From Suillus spraguei (taxonomy: Eukaryota; Basidiomycota; Agaricomycetes; Boletales; Suillaceae), in contig JABCPU010000553.1 of assembly GCA_016800925.1 (NCBI GenBank), forward strand, positions 1-39,417: DNA of 39,417 nucleotides, read 5' to 3'. The number at the start of each line of letters is the position of its first letter. Position 1 is the stretch's first letter. Shown here piece after piece: positions 11,281 through 18,420 of this stretch. The notes beneath the pieces are model-generated. The model had not been told where the DNA came from and did no database searches. It saw only the letters and a program-made list of their open reading frames with translations. A program made the translations under genes and the position numbers.

Positions 11281-12618
11281 ATCAGAGCTTTCATCAGTGG
11301 TGAAATGGGAATAGGTGGGATGACCTTGTTATTTGTGCGACTTTATCTCTGGGCAACATAACGCGTGGAGGTAAGTAACATATAGTAGTATGGATTTGAC
11401 TTAGAATCTCATTCAACAATCCTACTCTCTCAGCCACATGACATTGCTCGACTCCTCTCGTCGCACGTTCTGCTCGCCCCATCCACCGACTCATCAAACT
11501 GAAGCACGGTGTCATTGACCCATTGAACCACCTGGCACAGTCCTCATCCCAGATGCCATCCAATCGTGCAGCCCTGAGCGCCGCTGGCGTCATCCAGCTC
11601 ATACTCAGGAGCGGCGTTTGGGATGACAGAAGCGATTTCATGCTTGAAATAGTCCAGGTGAATGCTATCGGTGCTACAAAGCATCTATGCAGTAACAGTG
11701 GTAAACGTTCATTTTTGACCTGCTTCTGTTGCGGTCTAAAATAATTACCTCGTTGCAGTGGATAATGCCTGCAACTTTATACTGGAACCAGTGGATAGCC
11801 AAGACCCTCCTTCGGCAGGTCTGTCGCAGTTGCTTGCCCTTGTCAAGCGCTCCGACACGGTGGCAATCAAGAGCGAAGGCACACGAATCATCGTGAACCT
11901 TATCAGGTCGCTCTGGACGAACGAGCGTAGAGATGAACTACTTAGCGAGGAAGAGCTACAAGCCAGACAACAGAAGCGCGTGAAAGCCATGGATGTTTTG
12001 GTCACTCCAGCGTGTGCAGAAGCTCTGGCTGCCCTGATCGGAAGAAGCGCCAAACATCTCATTCTCATCAACGAGGGCGTAGTGGCGTCAAGTCTGCTTA
12101 GCATGCATCGCGACGGAGGTGAGGGAGGCAAATTCTTGATGTTGACTAGAAATGACTAATATTTCTGCATAGGTGCATTGATTCTGAATGCCTTGACCGT
12201 TCCACTACCAGTAGAAGTGGGGCCGTCTTCAACGGCGTCCGCCCCGGCGTCTACAATAGCTTCTACCAGCAGCGAAGCGACGGACTCTCCAATCGTCCTT
12301 TCTTCGACGGGGGCATCCAATAAGATAACATCCGTTCGACATGCCCTTGATCAGCTCGTCGTCTCTTTAAAGAGCAAGTACACTCCTGCCGAGGTCCGAA
12401 CGAACATATGTGCATTCTTAGACCAGATCAGTAAGCGTGGAGCCGGAGACGGACTTCAGAGGCTGAAAGACACTACAAGACCAATTCTTGAAGAGTTGGT
12501 CAGCGTTCACCAAAAAAGCATGCTTGGAAGCGTCGCAAAGGTGTTGGATATGTGGATATTGGAGTACTATGCTTTAAATATGAATGGAACGGCAGATGCT
12601 TATCAATGTATTTTCTAG
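11281..12618 (+). pseudogene. Truncated, frameshifted SmgGDS/RAP1GDS1-like copy
   Basis: This is the inverted copy of the 3' half of the gene at 18421-21172. It begins in mid-exon and has no start codon or upstream exons. After LLAPSTD a 2-nt insertion relative to the right copy (GACTCATCAAACTG against GACATCAAACTG, near 11490) shifts the frame. Nearby conserved residues are also changed (GLLKHL is now DPLNHL in the equivalent frame). Later exons are still open and nearly identical (VDNACNFILEPVDS, SEGTRIIVNLIRSLW, INEGVVASSLLSMHRDGG). The C-terminus lost the stop: the right copy ends KVLDMWISE, the left reads on to 12618. It is not expected to make a functional protein. Confidence 0.9.
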
Positions 12619-12923
12619 ATAATATGGGCATACGAGCTGCGTTGTCTGAAGGTATTATGGAAGGAAAGAAATCGAATGTCACAGGGTCTACGAAGTGTGG
12701 GTTGAGTTGCTGCATGCAAGGTCTATCTTCGTAGCACATAATTGTCGTTGTGATTTTACACGGCGACTCTACAGAGTAATAGATAGAGTTTTGCGAGATG
12801 TAATGGGAGGCATAATACGAGGAATGCATGTGATGAGACGTGCGGAAGAGTTCAAACATGAAGTCCTAAAAGCTAAGGGTGCAAAAAGCATAGCATGTGA
12901 GATGATGATGATAAGACCCGTCA
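12619..12923. other. Interval between convergent pseudogene and gene X, left arm
   Basis: Corresponds to 18056-18420 in the right arm and holds 3' untranslated sequence of two convergent genes. No coding region is supported. Confidence 0.5.
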
Positions 12924-13493
12924 CTAAAAGTTGTTGGCTCGGCTCCTGGTCCGATTTCTGGGTCGGTTTCTGGTTCGGGCTGAGGATGGAAGAGCGGTCT
13001 GTTTGACTGATCGATGGCAGAGAATCGTAAAGCTCTTATATTTATATTTTCATTCAGAAGAAAAGAACGTACCAGCGCCTGTCGAGTAGGGCGATGCTAT
13101 ATTGATCACCACGTACTCGCCAAATGTGTTCCCGTTGAACACCACACCTTCGCGACCGTACTCGACTGGAGCCAGCTGTCTAGTTAACGGACGCTGTAAG
13201 GACGTGGGCTCTGCCGGCTGGGCGGCGACATGTTCTAACTTGGTTACGGCTTACTCAAACCATGAGTGTGAGTGACAAGTCGGATACGTGAAGAACTCAC
13301 TGGAGCCGTAACTGTTGCTCGAATGTATGTTGATGGTTACACCCTCGGCGATGTAATTCTGTTGGATGACTATGCCAGGACGGTTGTTTCCGTCTGAGAG
13401 CCGACCTGGTTCAGGCTTATCATCCTGACCGGACAGTGAACCCGGTGTTGCATTAGCACCTTGCGACGGAGGGAGACATGACTTAGTTGTCAT
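12924..13493 (-). CDS. Gene X, left copy: small protein with two NxxxxGxxVxINI motifs
   Basis: Three minus-strand exons, 13493-13301, 13249-13073 and about 13012-12924, have the same lengths (193 and 177 nt for the first two) and phases as the right-arm copy. Predicted protein is about 150 aa. Exon 1 encodes a polar, Pro/Gly/Ser-rich start and the motif QNYIAEGVTINIHSSNSYG; exon 2 encodes FNGNTFGEYVVINIASPYS; exon 3 a basic Arg/Asn-rich tail. The two motifs resemble each other, suggesting an internal duplication. I do not recognise the family. No signal peptide or membrane segment is seen. The copy is intact but its first exon differs from the right copy by about a tenth of residues, so both reading frames have survived substantial divergence. 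It converges on the SmgGDS pseudogene. Confidence 0.6.
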
Positions 13494-14077
13494 ATTGAAG
13501 ATGCGACAGAAGGTTCGAAAGTGAGCTTGGTGGTGGTGCAAATATTGGCGATGGGATGGGGTTTTATCTTATTTGCGATTGGACTACTGTATGATCATAA
13601 TACATCTCAAACGCGCCTTCGAGTCCGCGCATACATCGTGTAGTCGTGCGAAGTCTCTACTAACACATGTTGAACAAGTTGTTAATGATGACCCAAAACG
13701 CACAGAAGAAAATTAAACCTTAGTGTCCAAGCCCAATGTCACCGCATCAAGAACGCACAAGGCCCGGGATAAGCATGAGGAGACTGCAACTGATATGCGT
13801 GCCCATGCCAGCCGAGTCCCCAGGACATCCTGAATGCGTGTATTATGGGCGGATTTACGAAGGAGGCGCACCTAAGTGGTCATCGAGAGCCTCCCGGTCT
13901 GCATACCTCAAGTACAAGTTACGATAATATAGTCGTTCGTACACGATAGCTTGTTTTCACAGTGAGGAGCCTATGTGTGAAGCGTCTTCACGGTCACTGT
14001 GACAAGAGTGTCACCCAACCAAAGATGCGGTCGCCCGGTGACGTCATGCGTCTCACGACGTTCTCGTAAGTCATCAG
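13494..14077. other. Diverged middle zone of the left arm, no gene
   Basis: It pairs with about 16860-17491 of the right arm but with many substitutions and insertions of up to about 20 bp. It contains the presumptive upstream region of gene X and the outer 16-bp repeat. No coding frame is conserved between the two arms here. Confidence 0.55.
13661..13676 (+). repeat. 16-bp inverted repeat, outer left
   Basis: TAACACATGTTGAACA; its exact reverse complement is at 15181-15196. Together they bound a 1.54-kb unit containing the minisatellite and gene Y. No target-site duplication is evident at the flanks, so a terminal inverted repeat of a transposon is only a possibility. Confidence 0.6.
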
Positions 14078-14233
14078 GTGTTCCCTTATGAGTTAACGCG
14101 GAAAAGGTGTTCACCATGAGGTTTTCATGAATCAACACGGACGGAGAGGGCGTTCCCTACGAGGTTCCTGTGAGTTAATACGGAAAAGGTGTTCGGCACG
14201 AGGTTCCCATGAGTCAAAACGGAGAGGGCGTTC
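14078..14233 (+). repeat. 39-bp minisatellite, left arm
   Basis: The G-T/C-GTTC start of the unit recurs at 14078, 14107, 14150, 14189 and 14228 (spacings 29, 43, 39, 39). Each unit contains a variant of CACGAGGTTCCCATGAGT and ACGGARARGG. The array overlaps the last codons of predicted gene Y. Mirror copy at 16703 to about 16890, where the outer end carries a partly different unit. Confidence 0.8.
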
Positions 14234-14880
14234 AGCACGAGGTTCTCGTTAGTCGGAGCTCAGCATGATGAGAGTCTGCACCACGAGGAGTTGCATGGAC
14301 CATGCACATTACTGGAAGAGTCCACCACGGAGTGTGTAAGATGCCGAGGTGAGAAGTCCTGTCCATCGGGTTCAGATAGTGGACCCAGAAGTGCCGACAG
14401 GTCTGGTCATACATACTAAGTAAGTGTGTAAGGAGAAGGCTGCGTCTCTAGAGAACATACCTTGAGGAATTCGACCTAGGCGAGGGATCTGTAACATCTA
14501 GCAGCGACCCCTTCACCCACGGATTGTGGAGTCTGCCCGTCAGAGTGTGTGACGTGTTCAGATAATCAGGTATCGTAGTAGGGCAACTCTGGTCACATAT
14601 GGTGAGCGTTTCGAGGAAAAGTTGCGCATATAGCGAACTTACCTTGGGCCCTTTGACATCATTTCGTGGTCCAGATGGATGGTAGATGCCATTGATGGGG
14701 TCCGGTGCGCCTAGAAGGCCCGACAGTGACAGCGATGAGCTCTAGTGTAGAAAATCACCACGAAAAGAACAGAAATGTGACAAGCGATACTGTAAGAGAC
14801 GTTAATTGCCATGGTACAAGTACTGTATTGCAGTGTGAGAGGCTCGGAGGAGAGGGCTTACTGTCAGTGGCGATATTCAT
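14232..14880 (-). CDS. Gene Y, left copy (predicted, four exons)
   Basis: Exact reverse complement of the right-arm gene at 16056-16704, with exons 14880-14791, 14741-14643, 14588-14461 and 14415-14232. All three introns (49, 54 and 45 nt) are GT-AG and all phases agree, giving a 166-aa frame. Motifs: start MNIATDSKPSPPSLSHCN, then GAPDPINGIYHPSGPRND, SLLDVTDPSPRSNSS and a Trp/His/Met-containing end. I do not recognise the protein and see no signal peptide or catalytic motif. The consecutive phase-compatible introns are the main support. Exon 4 also has another open frame over most of its length, so its end is the weakest part. Lies inside the unit bounded by 16-bp inverted repeats. Confidence 0.45.
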
Positions 14881-15180
14881 CCTTTGGAGCAAGGTGTCGG
14901 GGAATTGAAGTGGTAGGGACGGTAGTTGTAGTATTAATACTGATACTTGGTGTTCTTTTCTACCTCCAGGCCATCGGCAATGATGCCAACACGCTTTCGG
15001 GTTCAATCTTGGACAAGGGCGTCTTTCCAGACGTACTCCGGCCAATGAATTTAGCGCCTTGATTAGGCGTCCAAAGCACTCACAGGCGCTCGCTAGGCGC
15101 CTTTTTCCTGTGTGATTTCGGAAACTAATGCATCCTAAATGGGCAAATATTGGCAACGATCTTAACACATGTTTAACGCA

Positions 15181-15196
15181 TGTTCAACATGTGTTA
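15181..15196 (-). repeat. 16-bp inverted repeat, inner left
   Basis: TGTTCAACATGTGTTA, the reverse complement of 13661-13676. Just upstream (15162-15180) a similar TTAACACATGTTTAAC makes a local imperfect palindrome. Confidence 0.65.
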
Positions 15197-15389
15197 CGAA
15201 ATGAAATTATACTGGAAAACCCGATCTGAGATTGAGGTAGCAAGAAATTGTGTGATATAGTGATGTCAAAACCACTTAACCACTTAACTAACCGAGACAG
15301 AATATGATATATGGCCTAAGCCACTTAACTGACCCTAACCTAACGAGACAGTATTCAGAATCCGAAAGCTGCCATCTTGGTTAGGCGCT

Positions 15390-15546
15390 CCTTGGTGTTG
15401 GTTTAAGCGCTCACTACCCTTGGCGTCGGTCAGGCGCTCACCATCCTGCGTCCGAAATCACGCGGAAAGGCAATTGGAGCGCTAAGAAGAACGCCCAGTT
15501 GGCGCCTTCCCGCGTAAATTTAAATTATATCGGACGGACGGAATAT
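15390..15546. repeat. Unique 157-bp spacer of the inverted duplication
   Basis: The only part of the core that is not mirrored. On its minus strand it carries CGTGATTTCGGACGCAGGAT, similar to TGTGATTTCGGAAACTAATG in the arms (15110-15129), plus several GCGCY motifs. It may be a diverged third copy of the same element end. Confidence 0.8.
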
Positions 15547-15739
15547 AGCGCCTAACCAAGATGGCAGCTTTCGGATTCTGAATACTGTCTCGTTAGGTTA
15601 GGGTCAGTTAAGTGGCTTAGGCCATATATCATATTCTGTCTCGGTTAGTTAAGTGGTTAAGTGGTTTTGACATCACTATATCACACAATTTCTTGCTACC
15701 TCAATCTCAGATCGGGTTTTCCAGTATAATTTCATTTCG

Positions 15740-15755
15740 TAACACATGTTGAACA
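15740..15755 (+). repeat. 16-bp inverted repeat, inner right
   Basis: TAACACATGTTGAACA, mirror of 15181-15196. Confidence 0.65.
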
Positions 15756-16055
15756 TGCGTTAAACATGTGTTAAGATCGTTGCCAATATTTGCCCATTTA
15801 GGATGCATTAGTTTCCGAAATCACACAGGAAAAAGGCGCCTAGCGAGCGCCTGTGAGTGCTTTGGACGCCTAATCAAGGCGCTAAATTCATTGGCCGGAG
15901 TACGTCTGGAAAGACGCCCTTGTCCAAGATTGAACCCGAAAGCGTGTTGGCATCATTGCCGATGGCCTGGAGGTAGAAAAGAACACCAAGTATCAGTATT
16001 AATACTACAACTACCGTCCCTACCACTTCAATTCCCCGACACCTTGCTCCAAAGG

Positions 16056-16704
16056 ATGAATATCGCCACTGACAGTAAGCCCTCTCCTCCGAGCCTCTCA
16101 CACTGCAATACAGTACTTGTACCATGGCAATTAACGTCTCTTACAGTATCGCTTGTCACATTTCTGTTCTTTTCGTGGTGATTTTCTACACTAGAGCTCA
16201 TCGCTGTCACTGTCGGGCCTTCTAGGCGCACCGGACCCCATCAATGGCATCTACCATCCATCTGGACCACGAAATGATGTCAAAGGGCCCAAGGTAAGTT
16301 CGCTATATGCGCAACTTTTCCTCGAAACGCTCACCATATGTGACCAGAGTTGCCCTACTACGATACCTGATTATCTGAACACGTCACACACTCTGACGGG
16401 CAGACTCCACAATCCGTGGGTGAAGGGGTCGCTGCTAGATGTTACAGATCCCTCGCCTAGGTCGAATTCCTCAAGGTATGTTCTCTAGAGACGCAGCCTT
16501 CTCCTTACACACTTACTTAGTATGTATGACCAGACCTGTCGGCACTTCTGGGTCCACTATCTGAACCCGATGGACAGGACTTCTCACCTCGGCATCTTAC
16601 ACACTCCGTGGTGGACTCTTCCAGTAATGTGCATGGTCCATGCAACTCCTCGTGGTGCAGACTCTCATCATGCTGAGCTCCGACTAACGAGAACCTCGTG
16701 CTGA
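16056..16704 (+). CDS. Gene Y, right copy (predicted, four exons)
   Basis: Exons 16056-16145, 16195-16293, 16348-16475 and 16521-16704 join in frame to 166 codons and a stop; the three introns are 49, 54 and 45 nt and canonical. Internal landmarks are SGLLGAPDPINGIYHPS, SCPTTIPDYLNTSHTLTG and NPWVKGSLLDVTDPSPRS. Exon 4 gives MYDQTCRHFWVHYLNP and ends inside the minisatellite. No known family is recognised. The sequence is identical at every base to the left copy, so conservation between the copies gives no test of coding; RNA evidence would be needed. It may be cargo of, or part of, the unit bounded by the 16-bp repeats. Confidence 0.45.
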
Positions 16705-16890
16705 ACGCCCTCTCCGTTTTGACTCATGGGAACCTCGTGCCGAACACCTTTTCCGTATTAACTCACAGGAACCTCGTAGGGAACGCCCTCTCCGTCCGTG
16801 TTGATTCATGAAAACCTCATGGTGAACACCTTTTCCGCGTTAACTGGCGGGAACCTCGTGGGGAACACCTCTGTTGACTTACGAGAGCGT
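16703..16890 (-). repeat. 39-bp minisatellite, right arm
   Basis: Mirror of 14078-14233. Units contain GAACCTCGTG and CTTTTCCG/CCTCTCCG. Beyond 16845 this copy has a further GGCGGGAACCTCGTGGGG unit absent from the left arm, so the array length differs between arms exactly where perfect identity ends. Confidence 0.8.
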
Positions 16891-17491
16891 CGTGGGACGC
16901 ATGACATCATCGGGCGACCGCATCTTTGAAGACTTCCCTTATCGTTGGGTGACACTCTTGTCACAGTGACCGTGAAAACGGAGCTCAGGGATTTCACACA
17001 TAGGCTCCTTGATCTGAGAGCAAGCTATCGTGAGGCGCTTGTGTACGAACGAGTATATTATCGTAACTCGTACTCGAGGTATGCAGACCGAGAGGCTCTC
17101 AATGACCACTTACGTGCGCCTCCTTCGGAAATCTGCCAAGAATACACGCATTCAGGAGGCGGTAAGCACTCAGCACGCATGTCAATTCCAGTTTCCTCAT
17201 GTTTATCGGAAGGTGGCTTATTCCGGGCCTTGTGCGTGCTTGATGCGGTGACACTGGACGCTTAGACACTAAGGTTTAATTGTCTTCTGTGCGTTTTGGG
17301 TCATCATTAACAACTCTTGTTCAACATGTATTAGCGGGGACTTTGCACGACTACACGATGTGTGCGCGTACCCGAAGGCGCGTTCGAGATGTGTTATGAT
17401 CGTCCAATCGCAAATAAGATAAAACCTCGCACCACCGTCAATCTTGTACCACCACCCAGCTCGGTTTCAAACGTTCTGTCTCGTCTTCAAC
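16891..17491. other. Diverged middle zone of the right arm, no gene
   Basis: Pairs with the left arm at 13494-14077 but with roughly 10% substitutions and several indels. It contains the outer right 16-bp repeat. ORFs of 60-106 codons are present but not conserved in the left arm. Likely promoter sequence of gene X at the right end. Confidence 0.55.
17318..17333 (-). repeat. 16-bp inverted repeat, outer right (one mismatch)
   Basis: TGTTCAACATGTATTA differs from the other copies at one base. Confidence 0.6.
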
Positions 17492-18055
17492 ATGGCAACC
17501 AAGTCATATCTCCCTCCGTCGCGAGGTGCCAATGCAACACCAGGTTCACCGTCCGGTCAGGATGACCAGCTTGAACCAGGCCGGCCCTCGGACGCAAACA
17601 ACCGTCCTAGCATAGTCATACAACAGAATTACATCGCCGAAGGTGTAACCATCAACATACATTCGAGCAACAGTTATGGCTCCAGTGAGTTCTTCACGTA
17701 TCCAACTTGCCATTCACACTCACCATTTGAGTAAGCCGTAACCAAGCTAGAACACGTCGCTGCTCAACCGGCAGAGCCCACGTCCTTACAGCGTCCGTTA
17801 ACTAGACAGCTGGCTCCAGTCGAGTACAGTCGCGAAGGTGTGGTGTTCAACGGGAACACATTTGGCGAGTACGTGGTGATCAATATAGCATCGCCCTACT
17901 CGACAGGCGCTGGTACGTTCTTTTCTTCTGAATGAAAATATAAGAGCTTTACGATTCTCTGCCATCGATCAGTCAAACAGACCGCTCTTCCATCCTCAGC
18001 CCGAACCAGAAACCGACCCAGAAACCGGACCAAGAGCCGAGCCAACAACTTTTAG
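17492..18055 (+). CDS. Gene X, right copy: small protein with two NxxxxGxxVxINI motifs
   Basis: Exons 17492-17684, 17736-17912 and 17973-18055 join in frame to 150 codons and a stop. The first intron uses a GTAAG| acceptor, the second CGATCAG|. The protein starts MATKSYLPPSRGANATPG, carries the motif QNYIAEGVTINIHSSNSYG in exon 1 and the related FNGNTFGEYVVINIASPYS in exon 2, and ends in a basic stretch (ARTRNRPRNRTKSRANNF). The paired motif suggests short beta-strand repeats. Family and function are unknown to me. Being intact in two copies whose exon 1 has diverged supports a real coding gene. It is convergent with the SmgGDS gene (365 bp between stops). Confidence 0.65.
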
Positions 18056-18420
18056 TGACGGGTCTTATCGTCATCATCTCACATGCTATGCTTTTTGCAC
18101 CCTTAGCTTTTAGGACTTCATGTTTGAACTCTTCCGCACGTCTCATCACATGCATCCCTCGTATTATGCCTCCCATTACATCTCGCAAAACTCTATCTAT
18201 TACTCTGTAGAGTCGCCGTGTAAAATCACAATGACAATTATGTGCTACGAAGGTAACCTTGCATGCAGCAACTCAACCCACACTTCATAGACCCTGTGAC
18301 ATTCGATTTCTTTCCTTCTATCATACCTTCACAACGCAGCTCGTCTGCTCATACCATCTAGAAAACACGCAAAAATACATCGATAAGCATCTGCCGTTCC
18401 GCTCATATTTCAAGAATAGT
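18056..18420. other. Shared 3' interval of gene X and SmgGDS
   Basis: 365 bp between two convergent stop codons. Untranslated sequence only; a few percent different from the left arm. Confidence 0.5.

Larger units (their letters stand above)
11281..15389 (+). repeat. Left arm of a large inverted duplication
   Basis: This segment is the reverse complement of 15547 to about 19733. Homology starts abruptly at 11281, inside SmgGDS coding sequence (ATCAGAGCTTTC in both arms), and ends at the 157-bp spacer. From 14091 to 15389 the match is exact with no indels (paired positions sum to 30936). From about 13300 to 14090 it is roughly 10% diverged with several indels. From 11281 to about 13050 only a few percent of bases differ. 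Confidence 0.95.
14881..16055. other. Centre of the inverted duplication, between the two gene Y copies
   Basis: Contains the inner arms and spacer. Overlapping frames of 137 and 83 codons occur in each arm, the latter with a hydrophobic run VVGTVVVVLILILGVLFYL, but neither has homology or intron support. The core is rich in the motif AGGCGCY and its complement (at least nine instances between about 15050 and 15890), which looks like subterminal repeats of a DNA transposon. Two tandem CCACTTAACT...GAGACAG units lie at about 15280-15355. Confidence 0.6.

Noticed and set aside
14811..15062. 83-codon frame with a hydrophobic membrane-like run
   Set aside because: Antisense to the better supported gene Y and lacks any upstream exon or homology.
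14755..15168. 137-codon frame present identically in both inner arms
   Set aside because: Identity is due to the palindrome, not to coding constraint, and part of it overlaps exon 1 of gene Y read in the same frame; the upstream part has no motif support.
15330..15350. CCCTAACCTAAC in the core, considered as interstitial telomere repeat
   Set aside because: Only about one and a half TTAGGG-like units; too short to call.
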